From: Syngnathus acus
Lineage: Eukaryota; Chordata; Actinopteri; Syngnathiformes; Syngnathidae
Reading direction: 5' to 3'
NCBI RefSeq assembly: GCF_901709675.1
Contig: NC_051098.1
Location: 6,943,000-7,006,999 of the forward strand
DNA: 64,000 nt
In this document: positions 1 through 49,900 of the stretch, piece by piece
Position numbering within the stretch: position 1 is the stretch's first letter
Layout: every line of letters starts with the position of its first letter
The notes under the pieces: model-generated
Seen by the model: only the letters and a program-made list of their open reading frames with translations
Told to the model about the DNA's origin: nothing
The model's database searches: none
Program-made: the position numbers and the translations under genes

Positions 1-1524
1 TTTTTGCATTTGCTCTATTATAGCCCCACACTGCCCTGATTTGTAAATTTCTACCCTTCTTGTTGTCTACCAGTCGTTCCTTTTTCTAAGCAAGTATCCA
101 CTCTTGTAATACAATTTGTGGTTACCCTGCCTTGCTCACATATCTGAGGTTAAAGATTCCAATATGGGATCCTTCCTATGTGGATTTTTAAACACGCTTG
201 CAGTGATTTTATTTGGGCTTCCTCTCTCATCTCCTAAAACATGCATGCAAGACTTTTTATCATCCAATGGTGTGATTGTTTTTTTTTTTTCCTGTGTGTC
301 CTGCAACTAAACGCATTGGCTACTTTTCTCGTCCAATCTGACGATGAGATTGAGATTATATTACCATCTCGGCAATGTAACACACTTCAGAGATAGATTT
401 ACATAATTTTACCTGCAGTGTGACATCTATAATATGAATAAGGACAATACCTATAATTCGCTCGGTGATACAGATTATCACATTCATGCTCTCTGCTCAG
501 AGCTTCAGAACTAATATGGCGTAATCCAATTCAGCAGCTTCACACTTTCGCCTGATCATTATGGCCCAAAATCTCTGGGCTAATCGAGCTCGTGAGACAA
601 GTATGAAAGAAGGTGTGAGAATGAGTAAAAAAGACTCTGAGCAGTCTGGGTGAAAGACATTAACAACAGATACACATTCTGCTGAATCACACACACACAC
701 ATGCACACACACACACTTGCAGATGCACAGGCACACACTGACTAGATGTGTTGATAATGAGTCCGGTGTGTGGTTACGGCACTCCGCCAGACAGACTCCA
801 CGCTCAGACCGATGGGAGTTCAATCGGGAGTCACGGCTTTCTTCTTCGTCTCGGCAGCTTCTTCCCAGTAAAATGCACGTTACCGCTCACTGTCATCATC
901 AAAGTAGGCGAAGAGAATTTAGACAAAGGTGTATGCTTGCAGTGCTGTGTAGGAAATAAGTTTTCCAATATACATTTATGAATAATGATACCAAACCATA
1001 TCCTTTCTACAAACTGTGCGGCAAAACCCAACCCTTACTCTTAGAAACATAAAATCTTACACAATTGCCTTTCCGTAACAAGGAATAATGTATCCCTAAA
1101 ATTTGTAAATTTTTCTTTTCAGACCAAAATAATTTTTTGCATCAATAAAAAATGGGTGATACTATATCAAAAACAAGTAAATGCAAAATTACTCAATGAT
1201 GTGACTTTTTCCATCTATCAGTCCCAGTGACATATACTGTAGTGACAGGCAGATGACTACTGTATTTTTCCACTAGAAAACTGTATGTTCAACTAAACAG
1301 CCTCAGATTCTGTAGTAGTGTGTGTGAAAGAAAATAATAAGCAAGATTATTGAGAATTTACCTCGGTATCTCAAGCAATTAAAAAAGATAACTTCATTGC
1401 TTTTGTTTGTCAGTCATCCTGGACTGGTTGCTAGCCAATCGTAATGCGCATCTAAATAAACAAAACAAACATTTAAATCTTTATCCTCACCAGTTCATAT
1501 TCCTTCTGCATGGTCCACTTTCAG
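1..1524 (+). other. DSCAM intron (partial)
   Basis: No exon recognised. It holds a CA-rich microsatellite at 688-716. Open frames at 116-310 and 497-1031 have no family features. Confidence 0.8.
688..716. repeat. CA microsatellite
   Basis: Alternating CA interrupted once by ATG. Confidence 0.95.
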
Positions 1525-16953
<15,429 letters not shown>

Positions 16954-17720
16954 CACTTGGATGACTTTGGAGACACACTGTTGGACGACGGGCACACCAA
17001 GGATGGTTTTCCACAACACACTTTGTTGTATATAGAGTCGTTCCCGACATGCGTCTGATGGTGATGCTTTTCCTTCATTCTTTCTCTCTTCCTTCCTTTC
17101 TTTCTTTCTTTCTTTTTCTCTGGTCTGTCTCTTTTGCTTTCATTTCTTTCCTCTCTCGTTCATCTGTGTTGCTTTGACACTTTTCATTCTTTCGCACCTC
17201 TTTGGGAACTCACCGCTTTTATTTTCTACTCGGCTATTCTTTTATTCTAAAGTGAGGACACACCAGGATTGCCGAAATGATTTATTTAATAATTGAGATA
17301 GAGAAAAATGTTATTGAAATTATATCAAGGACGATTAGAGTCATGATTATGATTACTATTATTATATATATATAAAAAGAACATATAAAAAAGTGAAATG
17401 TAATGGAGGAATATCACAAAGTGGAAGGTGAACAATGCTTTCATAATTTATTTTCATTGTAAAACTAAGTTTGGTGATTGACCGACGAGAAGGTTTTTAG
17501 ACCTCTGAAGGGCCAATAGAGAAGAATAATGCCAGTGTCGATCAACCCTAATGTTTATCAACCACTCCTGGCGGCTGCATTGCAGGAAATCACAAGAAAG
17601 ATCTTTTTGTTGTCACTATAAAGAAAAAAAATATACAATGTGAATATATATAAAGAGATCACTTTTATTTGTGGATATTATGGGGAAAATGATTTGGTTA
17701 ATAAAGTCCTTAGTCATGTT
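16954..17720 (+). other. dscam: DSCAM 3' untranslated region (proximal end estimated)
   Basis: Begins after the TAA stop. It contains a strongly pyrimidine-biased, TTTC-repeat tract at about 17070-17165. The first good poly(A) signal, AATAAA, is at 17700-17705, so cleavage is expected near 17720. A second AATAAA lies at 18269-18274. The exact end cannot be read from sequence alone. Confidence 0.6.
17700..17705 (+). terminator. Poly(A) signal AATAAA, DSCAM proximal
   Basis: Canonical hexamer about 750 nt after the DSCAM stop, followed by a T-rich, TG-containing stretch suited to cleavage-factor binding. Confidence 0.6.
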
Positions 17721-17889
17721 TGCACACATCTGTTTTGAAGTCCTTTGGCTTGAACCCAACGTTATTGATTGGTTTTCTTTATAACAGACATTTTTTCCCA
17801 ATCCTGGCCGATTTTTTATTTTTATATTTTAGGATTATTTTCAACTTTTTTCCAAGCTTCATTTACTGATATTCAATTAAATGTAAAAA

Positions 17890-18127
17890 CACTGGCGGAG
17901 CTAAAATATGCTTGGTCCTCTGATAATTGCCTTCTGGGTGTTTTTTTATTTTGCCTGGGAATTTCGCCCACATATCCACCTGCCTGTAGGAACATAAAAT
18001 TCATATTGATTTTGTGAAGAGTTTTAGGGGGGTTGTTTAAAAAAAAAAAAATTAAATGCGGACTCCCTGAGATACCCTTGGTCCCCCCATGTTCCACTCA
18101 AGAAAAAAAATCCTAGCTCCGCCAGTG
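17890..18127. mobile_element. 238-bp inverted-repeat MITE, hAT-like
   Basis: Ends CACTGGCGGAGCTA (17890-17903) and its exact complement TAGCTCCGCCAGTG (18114-18127). Flanking 8-mers TGTAAAAA and AGTATAAA agree at 6 of 8, consistent with an aged 8-bp target duplication. No coding capacity. Confidence 0.75.
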
Positions 18128-18268
18128 AGTATAAAGTAAAAACAACGTTCCCCTTTCCCCATATTGTTTATAATTTAATAATAGTAAACTATGCCATCAT
18201 CAAAGTAGTCACAAGTGAACTGATAAAAATGGTTAAATACATAAAAGGACTGATATCCTGTAAATGTA

Positions 18269-18274
18269 AATAAA
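18269..18274 (+). terminator. Poly(A) signal AATAAA, possible DSCAM distal
   Basis: Second canonical hexamer about 1.3 kb after the stop. Its use would put the 238-bp inverted-repeat element at 17890-18127 inside the 3' UTR. Confidence 0.4.
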
Positions 18275-18386
18275 ATGACATTGACAGCAACAAAGTATAT
18301 TTTGGTAGATGTAGAATGTAGTTTTATATAATATTGTTAGCTTGTTTTTAACTCTACATTTAACTTTCCCCAATATGGCCAGCTAT

Positions 18387-18575
18387 CCATCCATCCATCT
18401 TCTATAGTGCTTGTCTTCTGCAGGGTCACGACTGAAATGGAGCCTCTCAAATCTGAAACTTGGACGCCAGTCATTCTCCAGGTGCCATTCACACTCACAT
18501 TCACAATTTAGTCTTCAATAAATCCAGCATGCAAGTTTTTGGGAGAGGAAGCCGGAGGACCGGGAAGGTGACTCA
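18387..18575 (-). mobile_element. Decayed SINE copy
   Basis: On the plus strand it begins with CCATCCATCCATCTTCTA and later shows ATTCACACTCACATTCACAA and GCATGCAAGTTTTTGGGAG, the reverse-oriented diverged form of the SINE at 52684-53045. Confidence 0.6.
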
Positions 18576-19861
18576 TTAAAGCATATTTAAAATTGCTGTC
18601 TCCATGTGCATATACCACATGTAAATTATTAATCCTTTATGCAAATTTGGGAATTTTTCTAAAGAGACTATTCCACATTATGATTTCTTCAATCATTCAA
18701 GATTGCTGCTTATCTCCTTGCTTTGGTCAACAGATGGCGCTATGACGTCACTAGTATTTTTATATGACTCACTTAAAGTTTGCAGACTCCAGCAGGTAGG
18801 CAGAGGGTCAGTGTGCAGTAAAATCAGTTTGACAGGCTAAAGTGAGATATCATCAAGGGTGACCGTGCAGCCTGTACCAGTGTGTGCTTTTGTCACTTGC
18901 ATTCACACACCTCCTAGAACACTGTGAATAATTCATGCCACAGCACACACCAGGTGACCAACATCAAGTGTACACTGTCACGATGTGGAAGAGAATGTGG
19001 ATGTAAAATCTCTTCACAATGATATACCGTCAAAACATTTTACGGGAAACATCACTTTTGTAAAATGTAATAAAACACTTCATGTAAGAAAATAATGTGC
19101 TATCCTCTACACCAAAAAAACATTGGGGTTTGTGCACACTGATTTGTGAAAGTGTGATGAGTATAAATGGGCAACCTCTTTTCTGGGAATTTTTCTTGAC
19201 CTTACACATGAAGACAGGGCAGCGCAAGTCCTCTTCTCACAGCAGACCATTAGCACTTGGTCCAGCCACCATGGAGGGAAATTCACAGACACTTTTCTTA
19301 CCATTAGAGGTGGCCAACCCCTTTTAGTTTGCTTGGCATAACCCTGTTGGATGACTGAATTTCGCAGTCGGTTTTGACTGTAGAACCTAAAAATTGGAAC
19401 CCAATACCATATTTTTCAGAAAAATATATTTCCTCTATGCAAATGTGTCCTGCACTGGACTTGAAATTAAAACTGCAATGTACTGCAAAATATGTACTGT
19501 ACTTGAAAAGTTTAGAGGTATGCATGGCTACAAGCTTCATACCAATGCAATATTGATTATATTTTACGTAAATGTACATTTTATTTGGATTTAATCCAGT
19601 GATTTTTTTTCTTTCATTTTGCTGCTCAAATCACTGCTTTAAAACATTAACTACAGTATTTTGCATATTCCCTTATTTGTAACTCCCACACAAAAAGGTG
19701 CCAGAAATGATGAACAGAAAATGTTGGCTGATGCCCACAGAACATTTTTTGGAACGTGTGTTTGAACCATTTATTGGTTCTAAATTTGAAAATGCAGAGA
19801 TTACCTTTGTATGTTGAAAACTTTTGCATGCATTTTCTCCCTGTCCTCTGGCTTTGGTCAC

Positions 19862-19883
19862 AATAATAATAATAATAATAATA
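19862..19883. repeat. AAT microsatellite
   Basis: Seven AAT units. Confidence 0.9.
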
Positions 19884-22800
19884 CATTTTACTTGACGGCA
19901 CCTTTCTGACACTCAAGGTCACCTTACATGGTGTAAAATAAAGTAACATCAGTAGAAGTAGGATTGGTTCATTTTTTACTTTTTTGTATAGTACCGTATT
20001 ATCAAATTGTATCCCTCAAATTGTCATTCTTTTAGAGTCATTTCCTCCAGTCATTCTTCCAAAACACTCCTTGCAATTGTCCTGCAATCTGAGGTGGATT
20101 TTCTCCCTTTGGCTCCATTGTGTTCCGCACAGACAAATTCATGTTCGAAAGAGAGACGTGTGCCACCAGGGTTTTGTAATGAAGGCCCTGAAGAGTTGTC
20201 AGATGCAACAGAGGGGTACATTTGAAGAACTTAAAAGAGAAGGACTTTCCCCTTGAGTGTGCACACTGGCCTACACTCATCATATACATGTGACACCGCT
20301 TTGTCTTCTTTTCATCTTTTGTCATAAAGAAAATGATGAATGGCAAGAAAACTACTACTATAGTCTATACTGTCGGAGGACATTTTAGGGTTGACAAATG
20401 ACTGTAAAGGAGTGGGAAGTGTGTTTGGAAAAATCAAGCAAGTAGATTGTTCGGAGTCCATTAGAACCATTCCATGTAACACATTAATATTTCAGTTGTG
20501 AAGTAAGTCTGTGATGTTTTCAGAAATGGCCTTGAAACTCTTTTGTTTTTTTTCCTCATTCTTATTTTCAATGTGCCCATCTAAATTCACTTCTGAGCAA
20601 AGTATTGATATTTCCTGTTTCAATGTATCACATAATGAAATATTTAAAGCCCAGAAAATTATGGTAGTAAATCACTTTCCTTTTTCATCATTATAGCTGT
20701 AACAATGATGTGTTAGTGCAATACGTTTCTATTAATGTTAATATTTGTCGTTTTCCTCCCCTTCTGCGTCATCTGGCTGTCCTGCAGGCTTTCCCCTGTT
20801 CATTTATGGGTTTGTAGTGGAGCCCCCGCTGCCGCAGTCACCTCATCATGCATCAGCTCTTAGGGGTCGCTGGTCATCAGCTGCCTCTGAACATTACCTT
20901 TGTCCAAAGGATGCTTCTACACGGACACCTGGAAATGTCAAAAGCCATTAGCAGGCTTTTTACTGCCTCAATGTGGCACTTAATGGTCTTCTCACATCTC
21001 GCTCCTTATTTTTTCGTCCATTTTGTATTATTTTAACCCAAGCCATTATCTAATCTCACAAAACCCAACATATTGAATGCTAAAATTCCCTACCCAATTT
21101 TCAAAATAGAGCTTTTTGTGAGTTACTGGGCTTTATATAAAGCATAATTAAAGTCATTACATAATCTTCCTACTGAATTAACGCAGAAGTGAAGGAATGT
21201 GTGTGTGTGTATTTGTCCTAATTCAAGAATGCAAATGTGATGAATTTATCAGTCTTTGGGAGTTATTTTTGGTTTTGTCTGTACGGAGAAGTTCCAAGAC
21301 TCATCACTGTTTGGGACTTATCAGAATAACAACTCTGTTATGCAGACGTCAAATGAATGGGCTTTTGGAGGCACAACGCTGAGACAGATAGCGTCTGAGC
21401 GTAAAAGCAAATCCACTTTGAGAGTTTTCACAGTAAGAGGATGATGAAGTGAACTTCTTCACTAATTCCATCTTTCAAGCGTACGCGAGCAGGGGGTGAA
21501 TTATTTCACACTGCATACTCGTTTTATTAGTTTAATTTCACCAAACTGTTGAAGCATGTGACAAGCCCCTAATGATTCATGTAAATGTAATGACTGAAAG
21601 TAAGTCGATGTCAATGAAGTGATGCAAGATGAGCGCGTTCAAAACGACACACTCTACACTTCTGTGCTTTTTGTCTAACTATGTGTGACACAATCGGGGG
21701 GAAATAATTTATTCTTTGAAAAGTCTACATAGATGATTAAATATTAATACAATCTGCATGGTGTGAAATTGATTCCTGCAGCATCAAGACATTAACAAAA
21801 TTAAATTTCCATAAATGTCACCTTTATCTCTGCCCTCTTATCAGGCAGCGTTCATTTGATAAGCTCCGCATCTATGGCACATCCACATTAGATGTTGCAT
21901 TCACTTAACTGTGAGCAGGAAAGAAAATTGCCCCATCCATACTCACCACCGTCCAATATCTTCTCATTAAGCAGAACAGAAGGCAGGCATGCCATTGAAT
22001 TTTGCAGTCTCATCCTCGCTGCAAATGCCTCCCGTCGCATTGCATATATGGTCCCCACTAAATCCCTGCCGGTTTTATTCAGGATACATTAAAGCTTCAA
22101 ACTGCTACCAATGCATATTGCGATGAAAGACGTGCAACTTGCATTCAAATTGCAGGATGAAAAGTACAATACGTTTTTCACATGGGAAATAATCCATCTG
22201 TACAATTAACCTTAACTGCGAACGTAAATCAAGGTAACAATTTACCATTCTTAACTGTCTTGAAAGAGCAAAGAATGTGACGGCAATGGACTCTCAATGT
22301 AACGTGACAATCAAGCGGAAAGGGAGGAAGGTTGTGGATTTCATCCTTCAGGTCCAAGACCTGTATGCCACTAAATTGCAAAAAGTTATATTTCTGGTTC
22401 AATTGTTATGATCACACCTTTTATCTCCTCTTCTATGGAGGAATCTCAGAAACAACATCAAAAATACATTACATGTTCACTAAACTTTTTTTTTTGGTTG
22501 CAAAGCTGTGTTGTTTAATGTAATTGTAGTGGTCATGGGTTAATGTTAAATTTGCATGATTATAAATACGTCCTTACATGAGAGGAGAGCAGTGTGCCTA
22601 TAGAAAATGATGCAAGCCTTTAAATGACTTTCCCGTATTTTTTAATTTTATATTTCTTATTATGCCTGAAATAAAGGGACTTCCTTCTGAACTTCTTAAA
22701 TCCAACATTGATATGTAGACCTAAGTAGAGAACAGATTAAGTTGAATGAATTAATATTTTATTATCTTTTTGTTTTAAACCACCTTCATTTACAACCCAA

Positions 22801-24364
22801 GAATTTGGTGCTGTTATTTAGGTTGTTTAATCTTCGTAAGGCTCGCACACTCTGAGCTCCTATCAAGATTATTTCTCCACTTGCCCTCTGGGATGTCATG
22901 ATCCCAAATTTAAAGAAAGCTTCTTTAGCAGTTTAAACTCTTGGTGAACCTCCAGATTCCTCTGAGGCGTATAACCTTGTAGACTTGATATATTGTGCCA
23001 TACGTTGGAGCATAATTCCTAATATGATACATGAAACAACTTTTTCATGGGGCCTTAGACATTACTTACTGTAGTGCGGACCATCATGGAAGAATTTGTA
23101 TTATAACACAACAATTCAAAACTAATGTACACACTAAACCCATAGTGCACAGTAAAAGTAAAAAATACAACAGCATAAATACAATAAATATAATCTGTAT
23201 CTATTTTCTGTGCATGGTCTCAAACTATTATTTGGTTATTAACTCTTAAGTTGAATTAATAACCACGTTAGGAGAGAATTTTGGTTACAGCTCTTATGAC
23301 ATTAGATTATGCAGGTGTACGTGATAAAGTGCTTGGTTGGTGGAAAGTGTTCTTATGTGATCCTTCATTTAAGAGTCTACAAAAGTGTAACATGTGAAGA
23401 CTAGTGCACAAGAACATACTACGTGTCTGATAAATGAACTCTCAACACTTGGAGGCTGCATGCTGTGATCAACTTTAATGGGCTGCTTTCTTGACAGCTA
23501 CAACCGGCTCATTTAAACACAATCCAAGTGCAGCACTCAAATGCAGGAAAAAAAACTTGACAATGCTATATCTGGCTTACAATATCAGAGGAATCCATTT
23601 GAAGTAAGCATGAGCTAAATATGCACGACCTTTATGAAAGGCTATGCTATGCTTTTAAAGCGCCTCCAGCTAAAGTGCTCAGTCGGAATCAGGCAGTGGT
23701 TCTACATATAGAAGGTCAGCAAATTTAAAAAGGAAGAGATTCAGCAAAGGTTTGTCCAAAAGCTTTGCTATTTATAGTTACCACGTCAAAATCTGAGCTA
23801 TGAATCTGAGGTGTAGGTGGAACCTTATCTGGTTGATCTATTTGGTCACTGGGTCCATTGCCCGGGAATTTGAATTCCTCCAGCCATTGTTATGCCTGTC
23901 ACCTTACTTTTCTTTTCAGATTCTCACCAAAGTGTCTTCATCTTTGGCCTTTAAAGCCTTTGGAAATTTATTTATTTATTTATTATCCATCCATCTATTC
24001 CTTTATTTATCCATCTATTCATTTATTTTTGTAAGTATTTATTTTTAATCAAATGTGTTGTATCTATGCAGTAATGTGACTGTTGTTTAAATGACTTTGT
24101 TTTAGTTACAAATTATTTTTTTTTATTCTAGCATGATGTAAATAGTTAGCCATTAGCCAGGCAGAGATTCCTATCTGTTGTGTTTGTAAAGAAGAAAGGC
24201 TAGATATTGTCATCTACTACCTTATTACTGTCAGAATGCAAAGATTTGCTTGGTACAATGTGTTTCCCCACCGCCAGTGGCTGGGAATCAAATCTGCATC
24301 GTAGCGCTATTCTGGTTTAGTACATAATTGAAATACATATTATACACACACACACTGGGCACTT

Positions 24365-24807
24365 GTTCACCAAACAGTCTTTATTCATTCAGTGTGTACA
24401 TGCGGGTATAGTGAAATCATCTGCTAGAATGGGATGCAGGCTAATTTTACTAAAACCATCATCACTCTAACACACCTTTTGCTCCATCGACAAACACAAT
24501 ATAGATTCATTTGGGAATTATTGAGGCTGGGACGAGAACAAAAACATATCCCATCACAAATACTACTTTATGATCTAAGAGACAAATACAACGAGAAAAA
24601 AAACAGTTTCTCCAATTTTCTTCCAAATACAGCAGTTGATTATTAATAAATATGACTGTAATAATAGAATGTGTTTTTTTCTTTCACAGACATATGTTTA
24701 ACAGGCTATTGCATTCCTTCTCCTTCCCCAAAACTCCATTACAACTAGTGGAGTTCAAACAGGTATGACACATGCAAATGTCACTGTGTGGTCACAGTGA
24801 CCGCCAA
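24365..24807 (-). other. pcp4: PCP4 3' untranslated region (estimated)
   Basis: Runs from the TAG stop to the first minus-strand AATAAA at 24385-24380, so about 440 nt. The true cleavage site was not determined. Confidence 0.65.
24380..24385 (-). terminator. Poly(A) signal AATAAA, PCP4
   Basis: Plus strand reads TTTATT. It is the first canonical hexamer downstream of the PCP4 stop on the minus strand. Confidence 0.65.
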
Positions 24808-46273
<21,466 letters not shown>

Positions 46274-46332
46274 GGTGCACCTTTAAGTAGAGGTTTGCGG
46301 TTCTTTAAACAGGGTTGGTTTCGTGGATGGTG
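46274..46332 (-). other. pcp4: PCP4 5' untranslated region (estimated)
   Basis: Sequence between the expected start site, about 30 bp below the TATA box, and the ATG. It has no upstream ATG in its last 50 nt and reads into GCACCATGAGC. Confidence 0.55.
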
Positions 46333-46356
46333 ACTCACTGCACGCACAGCAGCTCG

Positions 46357-46364
46357 CTTTTATA
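46357..46364 (-). promoter_or_regulatory. PCP4 TATA box
   Basis: Minus strand reads TATAAAAG in the context GGACTTTATAAAAGCGAG, in a CpG-rich stretch. It lies about 85 bp upstream of the PCP4 ATG, which fits transcription starting near 46332. Confidence 0.8.
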
Positions 46365-46395
46365 AAGTCCTCAAGCCGACTCCTCCGTGCCATCC

Positions 46396-46414
46396 ACGTC
46401 ACGGATAAACCAAT
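46396..46414 (-). promoter_or_regulatory. PCP4 proximal promoter: CCAAT box and CRE half-site
   Basis: On the minus strand an inverted CCAAT (ATTGG, 46414-46410) lies about 80 bp above the predicted start and a TGACGT half CRE (46401-46396) lies about 65 bp above it. Spacing from the TATA box is what NF-Y and CREB-family sites usually show. Function is inferred, not shown. Confidence 0.5.
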
Positions 46415-49400
46415 AGCAGCGCCGTAGGCGAGCGGGTCTCCCCCAAGTTACCACCCAACTCCTTCAACTCTTCATCATGTGGTCATGGTGGAAGCCCCCT
46501 GCCGTGGTGATTGGCCTTAGGGGGAGGGCACATATTCATTCAGTTAGAAATATTTCATGGTACACCCCCACGGTTCTCATTTGTAACAACAGTTCATTTG
46601 TCCTCCCTTGGCAACCGTCAGTGAAGCACTGTTATTAAGATACATATTTCTCTTTCAATCTAATGAGTCCCGACACTAAATTATGGCAAGCTGTATCAGA
46701 TGTGATGCTTTTATAGAGACAGATGTTCAGTTGTGGCAGAAGGGTAATCATTCTAGAAAAACTGTCATTGTGGTGTTTTTTTTATGTTTTAGTGGTGCCA
46801 GCAAAGTCTTATCTGCTGGCCGAAACACTTATCAGAAACACTAACTAACATTTACAACCTCAATTAAAAAAGGTGTACCATAAATGTGTATTAATTTATT
46901 CACAGCAGTTTATTCTCTTCATTTCTTAGTGTATCTTTCGACTGCACTGATGCTTTCAGAAGCATATGTGGATGTTGGGTGTTTTTGTCCGATCAAATTT
47001 CATGATTCTTGATACATGGAACAATTTTAAACTGCAATGATTCAAGTCGGTTTCATTCAGAGGGACGACGATTCGATTCGAGATGGGATAGCAGTAGTTT
47101 TTGTCGTGCTAAATAATATGCAACATGTAAAAGCTCTCCAAAGCCCAAACTATCCAAGTTAATTGAATTCAAACAACAAATCATCAGCAACGTCAAACCA
47201 ATTTATATCTACATTTCTACAGGTCTACATTTCTCATAAAAAAAAAAAACCATTTGATTTTTATCGCGATATGCCTAAAAAAATGCAAGGACTATAAAAT
47301 GTAACAATTCAGTTTGATTTGTCAAATAACCTGTTTTCTGATTCAAATCATTTTTTGTTACTCTGCTTACCAGCTTACCTGCTTACCAGTTATAACTGGG
47401 CCACCAACCTGACCTCAATGATGACATAATTATTCTGTCTATTCTGTTGTCTATTAATTGCAAATTGTGTTAGTGCCAATTTCAACTAGCAATACACACT
47501 TGTAGTGATCTGCCCGCAAATTCACATCAACTGCCCAGTGGTTGGGAAGCGGGTTGGCAGTCACATTATAACCCCACCAATGAGCGTAAGCCCTTGGCCA
47601 TTCCCTTGAGAAATGACAAAAACGATCCTTACAAGATAAACCAAGATAGTGATAGGAGAACATGACCGCTGATGCAGAGGTGACCGGTACTGCAGGCCAA
47701 GCGACGTCCCAATGGAGTTTTGATGGATGGAGGAAGTCGAATAGAAATGAGGCCCAACATCTTCGACCGGCGTGTCCCTGACTAACTGTCAATGCGTCTG
47801 ACATGCTGGATGTGTTCCCAAACAAGCTCTAGGCTCTCCGTTCTACAGAAATATTCTTCAAATTCCTTTTCTGGAGATAGTTAAAAGGACAGAAGTTGTT
47901 TATTCTTTGCCAAATATAACAGATGGTACCAGAGCTTTCTTTCTATTCTACCTGGTAACTGCCTGATTAAAATAGCTACATGAAGAAAACACTCTGCTTA
48001 TAGACTGCAGTGGGAGATATGCAGCTCTGATTCTCAAATGTGATGGCAAATGTTTTATTCTTCATCTGATTATAGTTAACAGGAATTGTTTCACTGAAAT
48101 ATGCTCAATGACAAAGAGTTCCCGCTTAAAAATGTCTGTTTTTTTCATGCAACTATAAAAACCAGTAAAAAAAAAAAAAAACTGCAACTGCAAATGTTGG
48201 TTGCAAAAAAAAGTAGTTTTTTTTTTTTTTTTTTTAACGCTGTCAGTTGATGACCTGCCCGTTTAAGAAGCAATGAACAAATAGCAATATAGTCTCCAAT
48301 ACTGCCTGGTGCACACAGGTTTGTGCTCAACTATGTGTCTTCTATCTGCTGATGTTCCCCTGCAGTGCACATTATTCTTTACACCCAGCTCCTGTCGCCC
48401 AGACTGTGCACACTGACAGTAAATCTGCATCATTCTCAGTAAATCTCAGTGTAATTATGGCAATAAGTGATGTTAAGGGCTTTGAAGTGTCTTCCAATAT
48501 AGACTAATCTGAGCTGAGATATGTGGAAACACTAATTCTTTTCAAGGGACTAACTATATCCTCCGCTGGATGGTTTAGGTACATTAAGCAATGACGCTGC
48601 AGGTCTAAATTACACACAGCAGTATACTATAACTCATTAAAATTATAGTGTATGATATAATACATATGGGATGGTGGATAACACGTATAGTAGCAGTATT
48701 ACGGGGATTGGAGCAGCAAAATGATCTCATGAGGACATATTGTATGATCAAAATGCATGGATTACTTTCACCCACAATTCCTCCTGGATGTATTGTATTA
48801 TTGCTGGATTGGGATTGTACTAAAATCATTGAAGTCATTCAGAGTTAGTTTCCACATGTCTCTGATACAAGTCCAAAAGTGAAGCAACAAGCTTGAGAGG
48901 AGAGCCAGCCTCATTTCCCTTCATATCAGGTTGCTCATTTTACAAGCCTTAGAGCATTTTATAGCTCAGTTGAACATTTCTCATCTTCACGCCTTTGATT
49001 AAAGTACAACCATGTAGTGCTCACCACAGGCCGATTCCAGATGCAGCTTTTATAATTCAGTGTTATTTCAAAAGCTTTGGCTGAAAAACTGCAAAAGAAT
49101 GAGCTTGAAAATGGTTGGATACAGTGAACGCAGCAGCAATAATTTGCTCTTCGACATGCTTGTTGTTGAGTCGGAAAAATATATTCTATGACCATGCTGT
49201 AAGAATGTGAAAATATACTTAGCAAAGGCCCTGGGATGCTGCAGAAAAGAACAGTGATGAGGTGAGTGACGTCAGTAGGAAGTTTGGGATGACACTGGAG
49301 AGATGGCACCAACCAAAAACAGGAGGGAGTCGGAGTGCAGGGGGCTTTCAGTGACAGTGGATCATGATGAAAATAATCACAGGCAGGCGGAGCTGTCTTC

Positions 49401-49789
49401 TTGTCCCAGTGTGCGATTTCATTATGTTGCTGCCTCTCCACTGGTGATTGCGTGCGGGAGAAGATTGAACGCAGAAAGTCCGCGAGATCTGACACTCCAA
49501 CCAAGTACGAGTAAAGTTGAACTACAGTGACACCTCCATTGTTGAACACAATTAGTTGGTCTCATACGTTTGGAAAGATGCTGAGAATTTGTTGCCGTCA
49601 TAAAACCTTGAACCCTGAATTTACCGTTCAGGCAATTTTCACATTCTCAGTTTCGAAAAACAAAAAACACAAAGATAGAATCATTTACCTTCTGGAATTG
49701 ATGCTGATGGATAATAAATCTGTTCTGAGTGTATATTTCTATTTTTCAAATGGAGTATTTTTTATTTTTAGGATTAGAGACAGTCAATT

Positions 49790-49900
49790 AGACAATTTAG
49801 AGTCTTCCAGTAGCCTAGCATACAAGCATGGGAAGATCATGCAAACTCCACACAGAGAGGTCTTAAATCAAGATTTGAACCTAGGACCACTCACCAACGT
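49790..49900 (-). mobile_element. Decayed SINE copy
   Basis: The plus strand shows GACAATTTAGAGTCTTCCAG, CATGCAAACTCCACACAGAG and TTTGAACCTAGGACC, the reversed diverged SINE including its B-box region. Confidence 0.7.

Larger units (their letters stand above)
18291..24364. other. Intergenic region between the 3' ends of DSCAM and PCP4
   Basis: About 6 kb between convergent genes. It holds a decayed SINE (about 18387-18575), an AAT microsatellite (19862-19883) and a TTTA/ATCC-rich patch (about 23968-24040). No convincing gene; open frames are short and featureless. Confidence 0.75.

Noticed and set aside
47454-47825. 123-codon minus-strand open frame
   Set aside because: Trp/Cys/His-rich with no recognisable fold; no neighbouring exon continues it.
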